In this document: piece by piece, positions 26,449 through 36,848 of the stretch
Layout of the letters: each line of letters starts with the position of its first letter
Position numbering within the stretch: the stretch's first letter is position 1
Assembly (NCBI GenBank): GCA_049451635.1
Contig: JBMTVT010000001.1
Coordinates: 29,198 to 93,197, forward strand
Direction of reading: 5' to 3'
Length of the DNA stretch: 64,000 bases
From: JBMTVT01 sp049451635
GTDB taxonomy: Bacteria; Bacteroidota; Bacteroidia; Flavobacteriales; Flavobacteriaceae
Program-made: the position numbers and the translations under genes
Notes under the pieces: model-generated
Database searches by the model: none
Seen by the model: only the letters and a program-made list of their open reading frames with translations
What the model was told of the DNA's origin: nothing

Positions 26449-27848
26449 TATATCACATCTTTTAAGAAGTTAGCAAATTTTAAAACGAGTTCGTCATTGT
26501 TTTTTGCAGCAGTAATCTGCAAACCTGTTTCGGTGCCTTGCGGAATGGTTAATGTTGGTAATTGCCCAAGGCTAAAACCAACCGTATAGGCGTCACTTAA
26601 ATACATGGCGTGTGGGTCTTTTAAACTATCTCCAATTTTTGGAGGTGAGCTAGGTGTAACAGGCGATAAAATAACATCTACCTCTTTGAAGTCTTGCTCA
26701 AAGTTTTGGGAAATAGCATCACGTAGCGCTAATCCTTTTAAATAAATTTCGTCTGAAAACCCTTGTGATAATACTTGGTTGCCTCCAACAATACGTCGTT
26801 TGGTTTCTTCTGAGAAATTTTCAGAACGGGTAATGGCGTAAGATTCTTTAAGGTTTTTATCATCAATGCGATTACCGTAATTAGAACCATCTAAACGGGA
26901 TAGGTTAGAAGCTGTTTCTGCCATGGCTAAGGTATAATACGTAGAAACTAAAGTGTTTGAATCAAAAAAATCCAAAGACTTAACTTTAATGCCTTTAGTT
27001 TTTATTTTTTCAATGGATGCTAAAAAGTCAGCTTTAATTTTAGGGTCAATCGCGTCACTTTCAATGAAGTTTTTAAAGTAGCCAACGGTTTTTATGCCTT
27101 CTAAATTTTTAATGGTATCAACATCAATTTCTACGGAAGCGTAAGTGGTTTGATCTTTTACATCTTTACCGCTCATTATGTTCAGAACTATACGGATATC
27201 CTCAATAGATTTTGCAATAGGGCCAACACAATCTGTAGATGATGCATAAGCCATTAAACCAAAGCGTGAAATACGTCCATAAGTGGGTTTTAAACCATAC
27301 ACATGATTATAACCAGCTGGTTGACGTACCGAACCACCAGTATCGCCTCCAATTGAAAAAACCGTATAATCTAAAGCTACATTAACCGCAGAGCCACCAC
27401 TGGAACCACCACCTACCAAATTTGGGTTTATGGCATTTTTTACGGCACCAAAAATGGTGTTTTCGCTAGATGACCCATGCCCAAAACTATCGCAGTTTTC
27501 TTTTACAATAGGAATAGCACCAGCATCGAGTAGTTTTTGAATAGCGGTAGCTGTATAAGCCGATTTGTAGTATTTTAATAGGTTGGAACTCGCCGTTGTG
27601 CAAGTGCCTTGAAGCATGTACACGTCTTTAATGCCAAAAGGAATGCCTTCCAATAAGCCAATGGTTTCGCCATTAGCTATTTTAGCATCCACTTTAGCAG
27701 CTAGGTCAAAAGCTAAAGAATCTAATAAACTGTTAACCGTGTTGTGCGTGTTTTGTTTTAGTAAGTTGAGTTTTTCCTGTATCAGGTCCTTACAAGATAT
27801 ATCCTTGTTCACCAATTGCTGATGAATTTTATGTATTTGAGATTCCAT
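26448..27848 (-). CDS. gatA: Asp/Glu-tRNA amidotransferase subunit A
   Basis: Amidase-signature enzyme that releases ammonia from glutamine for transamidation. 466 residues. The Ser-cisSer-Lys triad is visible: Lys in PFGIKDVYML (about residue 73), the serine-rich GGGSSGGSAVNVA (about 141-153) and GGDTGGSVRQPA. The position immediately before the nucleophile region is conserved (GLKPTYGRISRFG). Downstream, the stop overlaps the gatB/aspS start by one base; upstream, 2 bp separate it from gatC. So the three genes form a tightly coupled operon. Confidence 0.97.
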   Translation of the reverse strand: MESQIHKIHQQLVNKDISCKDLIQEKLNLLKQNTHNTVNSLLDSLAFDLAAKVDAKIANGETIGLLEGIPFGIKDVYMLQGTCTTASSNLLKYYKSAYTATAIQKLLDAGAIPIVKENCDSFGHGSSSENTIFGAVKNAINPNLVGGGSSGGSAVNVALDYTVFSIGGDTGGSVRQPAGYNHVYGLKPTYGRISRFGLMAYASSTDCVGPIAKSIEDIRIVLNIMSGKDVKDQTTYASVEIDVDTIKNLEGIKTVGYFKNFIESDAIDPKIKADFLASIEKIKTKGIKVKSLDFFDSNTLVSTYYTLAMAETASNLSRLDGSNYGNRIDDKNLKESYAITRSENFSEETKRRIVGGNQVLSQGFSDEIYLKGLALRDAISQNFEQDFKEVDVILSPVTPSSPPKIGDSLKDPHAMYLSDAYTVGFSLGQLPTLTIPQGTETGLQITAAKNNDELVLKFANFLKDVI

Positions 27849-27850
27849 AA

Positions 27851-28120
27851 TTATTCTTCTATAATTTTAGAAACCACCAAATATCCGTTTTTCTCTTTTG
27901 GGAAATTCTCAATAATGATTTGTTTTTCCAGATCAGAACTTTCAATCACTAAATCATCTCTCAAATTTTCTAAAGACACACAATTATTATGTTTGGTATT
28001 AAAGGAGTTGTTGTTTGTTGGTTGTGCATTTTTAATTACATCAAACAATTTGTTAACCGCTTCACTTGGTTGTGCTCCTTTAATACTCGACAAAATATCG
28101 ACCGTCATAATTTTACTCAT
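27851..28120 (-). CDS. gatC: Short, divergent GatC
   Basis: 89 residues. The C-terminal part (LENLRDDLVIESSDLEKQ to GYLVVSKIIEE) matches the GatC tail that wraps between GatA and GatB. The N-terminal helices normally seen in GatC (about 60 residues) are replaced by a short helix with a repeated AQP and an Asn-rich stretch (NNNSFNTKHNN, residues 36-46). Assignment rests on this tail and on position as the first structural gene of gatC-gatA-gatB/aspS. The start at 28120 lies just after an attenuator hairpin. Confidence 0.8.
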   Translation of the reverse strand: MSKIMTVDILSSIKGAQPSEAVNKLFDVIKNAQPTNNNSFNTKHNNCVSLENLRDDLVIESSDLEKQIIIENFPKEKNGYLVVSKIIEE

Positions 28121-28130
28121 GTCTAAAATT

Positions 28131-28191
28131 TTAAATTAAAAAAGCCTTCCGGTTTCGGAAGGCTTCAAATATTTTCAAACAATAACCTTCC
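28131..28191 (-). promoter_or_regulatory. Transcription attenuator (antiterminator/terminator) of the gatCAB-aspS operon
   Basis: Read on the minus strand. Segment GGAAGG (28191-28186) lies 4 nt after the leader-peptide stop. Next comes a terminator with a perfect 10-bp stem, AAGCCTTCCG / CGGAAGGCTT (28165-28142, 4-nt loop), followed by TTTTAATTT. The first GGAAGG can pair with CCTTCC of the terminator's 5' arm (28162-28157), extendable by a U-G and a U-A pair, so antiterminator and terminator exclude each other. A ribosome at the leader stop would cover the first GGAAGG and allow termination. A ribosome stalled on the Asn codons would leave it free and allow read-through into gatC. Confidence 0.85.
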
Positions 28192-28195
28192 TGTC

Positions 28196-28243
28196 CTAAA
28201 AATTAGGATTATTGAAATTATTATTGTTATTGTTGTTTACCAT
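28196..28243 (-). CDS. Asparagine-rich leader peptide
   Basis: 15 codons: MVNNNNNNNFNNPNF then TAG. Ten of fifteen codons are Asn, in both AAC and AAT forms. The ORF starts about 13 nt after the predicted transcription start and stops 4 nt before the attenuator's first arm. The classical reading is a sensor of Asn-tRNA(Asn) level, analogous to the his, trp and thr leader peptides. The controlled operon encodes the machinery predicted to make Asn-tRNA(Asn). Confidence 0.85.
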   Translation of the reverse strand: MVNNNNNNNFNNPNF

Positions 28244-28259
28244 TGTATTATTTGAAGGT

Positions 28260-28267
28260 CAAATATA
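28260..28267 (-). promoter_or_regulatory. -7 box of the gatCAB-aspS operon
   Basis: TATATTTG on the minus strand, predicting a start near 28256, just upstream of the leader-peptide ATG at 28243. The -33 region is not clear. Confidence 0.7.
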
Positions 28268-28468
28268 TACAGAATAAATATATTAAGCACTATTTTTTCT
28301 AATATCGTAATATGTATTATCAAATTAATAAAAAACCTAAAGTTAATTTGAAAGTTCAAAAATCTTTTTGTTGAATCACTTGTTTTAATGTATTATCAAA
28401 GATCAAAATTGTTATTTGAAACTTAAGATTTTCAATAGAAATAAAATTTTAAAACAACAAAAAATCCA

Positions 28469-28563
28469 TTTTAAGAAACTTTTGTTTTTTTTAAATTTTT
28501 CAAAAGGTAAAAAGTATCTTAAATCAATTTTAAGACACTTTTTAGGCGATTTAAGACACTTTT
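28469..28563. repeat. Operator-like repeats upstream of gyrB
   Basis: The 15-mer TTTTAAGAMACTTTT occurs at 28469-28483, 28528-28542 and (14 bp) 28550-28563. An inverted copy AAAAAGTATCTTAAATC lies at 28509-28525, so the second and inverted copies form a 15-bp imperfect palindrome. Copies two and three are 22 bp apart, about two helical turns. Confidence 0.65.
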
Positions 28564-28634
28564 AAATAATTAACAAATGTTGATAATTTTATTTGTGAGC
28601 CTATAAAAAGCTTTTTAATAGGGTTATATTTTCG

Positions 28635-28642
28635 TATATTTG
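28635..28642 (+). promoter_or_regulatory. Putative -7 box for gyrB
   Basis: TATATTTG. A start near 28646 leaves a leader of about 75 nt to the chosen ATG and makes the upstream ATG at 28662 less likely. Confidence 0.6.
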
Positions 28643-28652
28643 TTTGTATTGA

Positions 28653-30671
<2,019 letters not shown>

Positions 30672-30692
30672 ATAGGTGTCAAAACCAATATT

Positions 30693-30730
30693 TCAATAAC
30701 CCTAAACCATATGGTCTAGGGTTATTTTTT
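30693..30730 (+). terminator. Terminator after gyrB
   Basis: AATAACCCTA and TAGGGTTATT pair around an inner ACCATATGGT palindrome, followed by a T-run. Confidence 0.88.
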
Positions 30731-30794
30731 TGTTCTATTTACCGATTAAATACAATTTTATACGATAAAGTGTTATTTTATGTATTTTTTTTCT

Positions 30795-30802
30795 TATGTT
30801 TG
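30795..30802 (+). promoter_or_regulatory. Putative -7 box for the DUF6588 gene
   Basis: TATGTTTG, 26 nt before the ATG. Confidence 0.55.
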
Positions 30803-30828
30803 TCAAACCAAATTGAAATTAACAACTT

Positions 30829-31848
30829 ATGAAAAAGATATTTTCGCTACTATTTTATTTAGCAATAACAATTTCAAATGCGCAAAACAATGATCTTGAT
30901 GCGCTTTTAGCTGCTGGTGTAGATGATGCACAGCGATTTGCAAATGATTATTTAGCTCCAGGAACCAATGGTTTAATGCACAGCATGAATGCCGGTTGGT
31001 TTAATACGGCAAATGCAAAACCTCTGGGCGGTTTTGAAATATCCATAATCGCTAATGCTTCTTCTGTAAAAGATGAGTATAAGACATTTTTAATGAACAC
31101 AGATTTGTACAATAATGTGCAATTTGTTCAAGGTCCTAGCGCTCAAATGGTAGCATCGGCTTTAGGGCATAACGAAACTGATATCTTATTTGAAGTTGAA
31201 TATCAAGTTCCTAATTCAAGCGTTGTTTTAAGAGAGCAAATTACATTGCCAACGGGAATTGCTGAAGCCAATATTAATGTGTTACCAACAGCATTTATCC
31301 AAGGTGCGTTGGGGTTAAGCAAAGGTATAGAGATTAAAGCGCGTTTCATTCCTAAAATTAACACAGAAGATGTTGATTTGAGTATGTATGGAGCAGGGTT
31401 GCAATTTGAAATGACTAAATGGTTGCCAGCAGACAAATTACTACCGGTGGCAGTTTCAGGTCTTGTAGCTTATACACATTTAGATGGTTCTTATGATATT
31501 ACAAACTCTTCTGGGGTTGCTGGTGAAAATCAGCGTATTGAAAATGCTACAAATACGTGGTTATTTCAATTAATTGCATCCACAAAGCTACCAGTCATTA
31601 ATTTTTATGGAGGTTTAGGATTTATAAAAGGAAAATCAGAATCAGATCTTTTAGGGACCTATAGGAGCTCTAGTACAGCAATTATTCCTTTTAACGAAAT
31701 TGATCCTTTTTCAGTATCAAGTGAGGTGTCTTCAGTAAGAGGAACGCTAGGATTTAAATTAAAATTAGGTTTTTTCAGACTTAACGGAGAATATCATTTA
31801 TCAGAATTCAATGCCTTTTCAGTAGGGGTTAACTTTGGTTTTAGATAA
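30829..31848 (+). CDS. DUF6588 family outer-membrane protein
   Basis: 339 residues. Signal peptide MKKIFSLLFYLAITISNAQ. The remainder alternates polar and hydrophobic residues in beta-strand fashion and ends in Phe-Arg after a VGVNFGF strand, consistent with an outer-membrane beta-barrel. It resembles the DUF6588 family of Bacteroidota; the role is unknown. It is flanked by terminators on both sides, so it is a single-gene unit. Confidence 0.8.
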   Translation: MKKIFSLLFYLAITISNAQNNDLDALLAAGVDDAQRFANDYLAPGTNGLMHSMNAGWFNTANAKPLGGFEISIIANASSVKDEYKTFLMNTDLYNNVQFVQGPSAQMVASALGHNETDILFEVEYQVPNSSVVLREQITLPTGIAEANINVLPTAFIQGALGLSKGIEIKARFIPKINTEDVDLSMYGAGLQFEMTKWLPADKLLPVAVSGLVAYTHLDGSYDITNSSGVAGENQRIENATNTWLFQLIASTKLPVINFYGGLGFIKGKSESDLLGTYRSSSTAIIPFNEIDPFSVSSEVSSVRGTLGFKLKLGFFRLNGEYHLSEFNAFSVGVNFGFR

Positions 31849-31898
31849 TTAAAATATTTAAAAAATTGATTATTTAGTTTTAGTTAGTTTATGTTTTA

Positions 31899-31931
31899 AA
31901 AAGTGCAAGATAAAATCTTGCACTTTTTTTA
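31899..31931 (+). terminator. Terminator after the DUF6588 gene
   Basis: AAAGTGCAAGAT / ATCTTGCACTTT, a perfect 12-bp stem with a 3-nt loop followed by T residues. Confidence 0.92.
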
Positions 31932-32033
31932 TTTACAGGTTTTTAATTTGTAATTTCGTAGCGCTTTAAATCATTAAGCTTTTATGTGTAAAACATCATA
32001 TAATTATCAATAATAAATTAAATATAAACTAAA

Positions 32034-32960
32034 ATGAAAGTAACAGTAGTAGGAGCAGGAGCAGTTGGTGCAAGTTGTGCAGAATATATTGCTATTAAAA
32101 ATTTCGCTTCAGAAGTTGTTTTGTTAGACATCAAAGAGGGATATGCTGAAGGAAAAGCCATGGATTTAATGCAATGTGCATCGCTTAATGGTTTCGATAC
32201 TAAAATCACAGGAATTACAAACGATTACAGTAAAACGGCAAATAGCGATATTTGTGTTATTACTTCTGGTATTCCTCGTAAACCGGGAATGACTCGAGAA
32301 GAGTTAATAGGTATTAATGCAGGAATTGTAAAATCGGTAACGTCAAGCTTGGTTGAGCATTCTCCAAATACCATTTTAATAGTGGTTAGTAACCCAATGG
32401 ATACCATGACGTATTTAGCCCATAAATCTACAGGGTTGCCAAAAAATAGAATTATTGGTATGGGAGGTGCTCTTGATTCAGCTCGGTTTAAATACAGACT
32501 AGCAGAAGCTTTAGGAGCCCCAATAAGTGATGTAGATGGTATGGTAATTGGTGGGCATAGCGATACGGGTATGGTGCCCTTAATTTCGCATGCTACAAGA
32601 AATAGCGTAAAAGTTTCTGAGTTTTTAAGTGATGAGCGTTTACAAGAAGTAGCTGAAGACACTAAAGTAGGTGGTGCTACACTTACCAAATTGTTAGGAA
32701 CTTCAGCTTGGTATGCACCTGGTGCAGCGGTTAGTGGTTTGGTACAGGCGATTGCTTGTGACCAAAAGAAGCTGTTTCCATGTTCAACATTATTGGAAGG
32801 TGAATATGGTTTAAATGATATTTGTATAGGGGTACCGGTAATTTTGGGTAGAAATGGTATTGAAAAAATTGTTGATATTGAATTAAGTGATGCCGAAAAA
32901 GCACATATGCAAGCTAGTGCCGAAGGTGTTAGAAAAACTAATGCTTTGTTGGATGTATAG
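32034..32960 (+). CDS. mdh: Malate dehydrogenase
   Basis: NAD-dependent oxidation of malate to oxaloacetate in the TCA cycle. 308 residues, LDH-like MDH type. Rossmann motif GAGAVGASCAEYIA at the N-terminus with Asp (LLDIKEG) selecting NAD, substrate loop around RKPGMTREEL, VSNPMDTMTYL, GALDSARF, and the catalytic His in IGGHSDTGMVPL. Monocistronic between terminators. Confidence 0.96.
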   Translation: MKVTVVGAGAVGASCAEYIAIKNFASEVVLLDIKEGYAEGKAMDLMQCASLNGFDTKITGITNDYSKTANSDICVITSGIPRKPGMTREELIGINAGIVKSVTSSLVEHSPNTILIVVSNPMDTMTYLAHKSTGLPKNRIIGMGGALDSARFKYRLAEALGAPISDVDGMVIGGHSDTGMVPLISHATRNSVKVSEFLSDERLQEVAEDTKVGGATLTKLLGTSAWYAPGAAVSGLVQAIACDQKKLFPCSTLLEGEYGLNDICIGVPVILGRNGIEKIVDIELSDAEKAHMQASAEGVRKTNALLDV

Positions 32961-32994
32961 CTCCCAAAACTTGTAAAATAGATATTTATATAAA

Positions 32995-33020
32995 GGCTGT
33001 AGAAATACAGTCTTTATTTT
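32995..33020 (+). terminator. Terminator after mdh
   Basis: GGCTGTA / TACAGTC with a GAAA tetraloop, followed by TTTATTTTTT. The following -7 box begins right at the end of the T-run. Confidence 0.8.
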
Positions 33021-33021
33021 T

Positions 33022-33029
33022 TATATTTG
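33022..33029 (+). promoter_or_regulatory. Putative -7 box abutting the next start
   Basis: TATATTTG ends only 4 nt before the ATG at 33034, so the transcript would be leaderless or begin at the start codon. Confidence 0.5.
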
Positions 33030-33033
33030 GCGG

Positions 33034-33651
33034 ATGTTTAAAAAAGGGTACATAATTATTTTTTTATTGTTTCTTACGTTGCTGGGTATTTCAACTCAAC
33101 AACAAACAGTTGTACCCAATCAACAAATTGTTTTACAGTTTACGAATGATGGGGTTGCCTCAGAAACCATTCAAAATGCCCTAGCAGTTGTTAAAAAACA
33201 ACTTCAAGATTTTGGAGTTAGTAATATCAAGGTAAAAGAAGGAGAATACGGAACACTTAAAATTACCTATTATAGCAAAGAGGATGTTGCCATTATCAAG
33301 GGGATTTTTGCTAAAGATAGCCAACTTAAAATTGACTATACTTTACACAGGCCTAAAAGCTCTAGAGAATTACCAAACAAAAATGAATCCGTTGTATACA
33401 ACGTAGATGTTTATGAAATTCAAAACACAAATGATGTAGATTGGGATTTTAATGGAGTTAATGTTAAGGTTTATGAAACCAAAAGCAATCGTTTTTTAGA
33501 CCCAAATACATTTTATTTTGCTAATAATTATTCAGTTGCTAATGAAGATAATAGTGCCAAAATTTCATATAAAATACATAAAAATATTGCCCTTGCAATA
33601 GATGAAATTCTCTATAAAATTCCTGAGGTTAGAGCAGGTCCTTCTTGCTAA
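33034..33651 (+). CDS. Secreted or membrane-anchored protein upstream of secDF, possibly SecD-P1-like
   Basis: 205 residues. N-terminal hydrophobic segment KGYIIIFLLFLTLLGIS acts as signal peptide or anchor. The next about 75 residues (NQQIVLQFTNDGVASETIQ, KKQLQDFGVSNIKV, GTLKITYYSKEDVAIIKGIF) have a beta-alpha-beta-beta pattern. This is reminiscent of the first periplasmic domain of SecD, where residues bind and push the preprotein. The rest is unlike anything I recognise. Location just upstream of secDF suggests a related role, but the similarity is weak and this is inference. Confidence 0.6.
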   Translation: MFKKGYIIIFLLFLTLLGISTQQQTVVPNQQIVLQFTNDGVASETIQNALAVVKKQLQDFGVSNIKVKEGEYGTLKITYYSKEDVAIIKGIFAKDSQLKIDYTLHRPKSSRELPNKNESVVYNVDVYEIQNTNDVDWDFNGVNVKVYETKSNRFLDPNTFYFANNYSVANEDNSAKISYKIHKNIALAIDEILYKIPEVRAGPSC

Positions 33652-33796
33652 AAGAAAATCTTTAAAAAGATTTCATTTCAACAGATTTCAATCAATAAAA
33701 AACAAAAATTTTAATTAAATACATAAATATTGTCAAATTATGCGGTAAATTCTATATTTACTCGTTTTTTAAAATTTGACCTTAAAAATAGATAAC

Positions 33797-36790
33797 ATGC
33801 AAAATAAAGGACTAGTAAAGTTATTTGCAATTTTGTTTGGTTTGGTAAGTATTTATCAGCTTTCATTTACCTTTAAAACCAATCAAATTGAAAAAGAAGC
33901 AGAAGAAATTGCAATCAATAAAATCCCCGAAACCGAGGATGACTATCGTGCTAAACGTAGCCAAGAAGAAGCAGACTATTTACAGTCAATAGCAACCGAT
34001 ACGGTTTTTAATATTGGTTTAGCAAAATTCACCTATAACGAGGTGAAACAAAAGGCCATGAACCTTGGTTTGGATTTAAAAGGGGGTATTAATGTTATTC
34101 TTCAAGTAAGTGTAAAAGACATTTTAAAAGGATTGGCCAACAACACCAAAGATCCTGTTTTTAATAAGGCTTTAGAGGATGCTTCTGAACTTCAGAAAAA
34201 CAGTCAAAACACTTATTTAGAAGACTTTTTTGTAGCCTTTGACAAAATTAAAGGCGATACCAAATTAGCTTCACCCGATATTTTTTACACTAAAGAATTA
34301 GATGGAGAGATTGATGGGAGCATGACAGATGATGAGGTAAAAAGTATCATATCTACAAAAATTGATGAATCAATCGTTTCAGCTTTTGAAGTTTTGCGTA
34401 AGCGTATTGACGAGTTTGGTGTTACCTCTCCTAACATTCAGCGTTTAGGGACTTCTGGTCGTATTTTAGTTGAATTACCAGGTGTAAAGGATGTTGAAAG
34501 AGCTACGTCTTTATTGCAAAGTACGGCACAACTTGAGTTTTGGGATGCCTATAAAGGTGAACAATTTTTTCCATTTTTATCTCAAGCTAATGAAACTTTA
34601 AAAGATATAGTAGATACAGAAACTAGTGATAAAGAAGTAGAGCCTCAAGATGAAGAGGACGCTACAGATGCTCAAATTGATGATTTATTAGGTGATGCGG
34701 CAACCGATTCTACGACAGTTGCAACCGTAAACCCAATTTTCGATTTAATAAGAGGTCAAGGTTATCCTGGTGGACCAGTAATAGCTAAGTTTGAAATTAA
34801 AGATAAACAAACTATTCTTGATTATCTTAATATGTCAGAGGTAAGAGCTTTACTTCCTGCGGAGCAACGTTACGCTAAATTTGTTTTTGGAAAACCAGAA
34901 AAAGATAGTGAGTTGTTAGATTTATATGCTCTGGTTGGAAATAGAGATAACATTCCTCAATTAAGTGGCGCGGTAGTTACTGATGCTCGTAACCAATTTG
35001 GACCAACTGGTAAGCCAGAGGTATCTATGCAAATGAATGCCAAAGGCGCTAAGATTTGGGAGGAAATGACGGGTAAAGCTTTTACACAAGATAGCCAAAT
35101 TGCCATAGTTTTAGATAATGTTGTGTATTCTGCCCCAGGAGTTACTACAGGACCTATTGCTGGTGGTAACTCATCCATTTCAGGAAATTTTACCTTAAAT
35201 GAAGCAATCGATTTAGCAAACGTATTACGTGCAGGTAAATTACCAGCATCAGCAGATATTATTCAAAGTGAAGTTGTAGGTCCATCATTAGGGCAAGAAG
35301 CAATTGATAGTGGTACAACATCATTCTTAATTGCATTAGCTTTAGTATTACTATGGATGGTTTTCTATTACGGAAAAGCAGGTGGTTTTGCTGATATAGC
35401 AATGTTATTAAACATCTTATTAATCTTCGGAATTTTGTCAGGATTAGGAGCTGTGTTAACCTTACCAGGTATTGCGGGTATTGTATTGACAATTGGTATG
35501 TCGGTTGATGCCAACGTGCTTATTTTTGAACGTATTCGGGAAGAAATAGCCAAAGGCAAAGGACAAAAAGAAGCGATACAAGACGGATTTAACAATGCTT
35601 TGTCATCTATTTTAGATGCTAATATCACTACAGGTTTAACTGCTTTAATTCTGTTTATTTTTGGTACAGGTCCAATTAAAGGTTTTGCAACAACGCTTTT
35701 AATAGGTATTGGTACATCTTTATTTACAGCTATTTTCATTACCAGATTATTAATTGATTGGTATGTGAATAGAGGTGGGAAATTAGATTTTTCAACAGCT
35801 ATAACTAAAAACCTGTTTAGAAATATCAATATTGAATTCCTTAAAAAACGTAAAGTTGCCTATATCATTTCAGGAGCTTTTATTTTAGTGAGTTTAGGAT
35901 CCTTATTTACAAATGGACTTGATCAAGGTGTAGATTTTGTTGGAGGTAGAACTTACCAAGTACGTTTTGCGCAAGACATTAGTGCTGCCGAAATTTCGGG
36001 CGTATTATCACAACCAGATGTGTTTGGAAGTGCTGATGCTAAAACTTTTGGTGATGCCAACCAATTAAAAATTACTACAAAATATAAAGTAAATGAAAGT
36101 GGCGCTGAAGTAGATGAAAGCATTAGAAAAACACTTTATACAGCTTTACAACCTCACTTAGAAGGCGTATCTTATGAAGATTTTATCAATGAATCTGAAG
36201 CTAAAGATGTTGGTTTAATGAAGTATTACAAAGTAAGTCCAACAATTGCCGATGATATTAAACAAGCATCATTCTGGGCTATTTTAGGGTCTTTAATAGT
36301 GGTGTTCTTGTATATTTTAATTCGTTTTAAAAGATGGCAATTCTCACTTGGTGCAGTTGCAGCTGTTTTTCATGATGTGTTAATTGTATTGGGTGTATTC
36401 TCGTTAACCTATAAGTTTATGCCTTTTAGCATGGAAATAGACCAAGCATTCATTGCAGCCATATTAACCGTAATAGGGTATTCATTAAATGATACTGTTG
36501 TTGTGTTTGATAGAATACGTGAGTTTTTTAACGAACATACTAGTTGGGATTTTAACAAATTAGTAAACGTATCATTAAGTAGTACCTTAAGTAGAACTTT
36601 AAATACCTCATTAACCACATTAGTAGTATTGTTGGCAATTTTCATCTTTGGTGGTGATTCCATTAGAGGTTTCATGTTTGCCTTGATAGTAGGTGTTGTA
36701 GTGGGAACCTATTCGTCGTTATTTATAGCAACGCCAATAATGTACGATACGGTTCAAAAATTAGAAGATAAAAAGAAGAAGAAAGACTAA
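33797..36790 (+). CDS. secDF: Fused protein translocase subunits SecD-SecF
   Basis: Proton-motive-force-driven export partner of SecYEG, fused SecD and SecF as usual in Bacteroidota. 997 residues from ATG 33797; an in-frame TTG at 33776 is less likely. SecD half: TM1, P1 domain (LDLKGGINVILQV at about 90), an acidic insertion (EVEPQDEEDATDAQ), then LRAGKLPAS and TM2-6 with GMSVDANVLIFERIREE. SecF half from about residue 690: GVDFVGGRTYQV and GYSLNDTVVVFDRIREF, then SLSSTLSRTLNTS. Both halves retain the D5-type motifs. Ends with a Lys-rich tail and a strong terminator. Confidence 0.97.
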   Translation: MQNKGLVKLFAILFGLVSIYQLSFTFKTNQIEKEAEEIAINKIPETEDDYRAKRSQEEADYLQSIATDTVFNIGLAKFTYNEVKQKAMNLGLDLKGGINVILQVSVKDILKGLANNTKDPVFNKALEDASELQKNSQNTYLEDFFVAFDKIKGDTKLASPDIFYTKELDGEIDGSMTDDEVKSIISTKIDESIVSAFEVLRKRIDEFGVTSPNIQRLGTSGRILVELPGVKDVERATSLLQSTAQLEFWDAYKGEQFFPFLSQANETLKDIVDTETSDKEVEPQDEEDATDAQIDDLLGDAATDSTTVATVNPIFDLIRGQGYPGGPVIAKFEIKDKQTILDYLNMSEVRALLPAEQRYAKFVFGKPEKDSELLDLYALVGNRDNIPQLSGAVVTDARNQFGPTGKPEVSMQMNAKGAKIWEEMTGKAFTQDSQIAIVLDNVVYSAPGVTTGPIAGGNSSISGNFTLNEAIDLANVLRAGKLPASADIIQSEVVGPSLGQEAIDSGTTSFLIALALVLLWMVFYYGKAGGFADIAMLLNILLIFGILSGLGAVLTLPGIAGIVLTIGMSVDANVLIFERIREEIAKGKGQKEAIQDGFNNALSSILDANITTGLTALILFIFGTGPIKGFATTLLIGIGTSLFTAIFITRLLIDWYVNRGGKLDFSTAITKNLFRNINIEFLKKRKVAYIISGAFILVSLGSLFTNGLDQGVDFVGGRTYQVRFAQDISAAEISGVLSQPDVFGSADAKTFGDANQLKITTKYKVNESGAEVDESIRKTLYTALQPHLEGVSYEDFINESEAKDVGLMKYYKVSPTIADDIKQASFWAILGSLIVVFLYILIRFKRWQFSLGAVAAVFHDVLIVLGVFSLTYKFMPFSMEIDQAFIAAILTVIGYSLNDTVVVFDRIREFFNEHTSWDFNKLVNVSLSSTLSRTLNTSLTTLVVLLAIFIFGGDSIRGFMFALIVGVVVGTYSSLFIATPIMYDTVQKLEDKKKKKD

Positions 36791-36808
36791 CTCAAATTTT
36801 TTCTTTGT

Positions 36809-36841
36809 AAGAGCCTATCATTTTTTTGATAGGCTCTTTTT
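36809..36841 (+). terminator. Terminator after secDF
   Basis: AAGAGCCTATCA / TGATAGGCTCTT with a T-rich loop, followed by TTTT. Nearly perfect stem of 12 bp. Confidence 0.9.
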
Positions 36842-36848
36842 AAATATC

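Noticed and set aside
28196..28243. Asn codons in the leader as mere AT-rich low complexity
   Set aside because: Considered, since AAT/AAC are common in such DNA. The position between a promoter box and a terminator, a proper stop 4 nt before the antiterminator arm, and an operon that makes Asn-tRNA together argue against chance.
33776..33796. TTG start for secDF
   Set aside because: The ATG at 33797 gives a better N-terminus (MQNKGLVKLF) directly before the first membrane helix.
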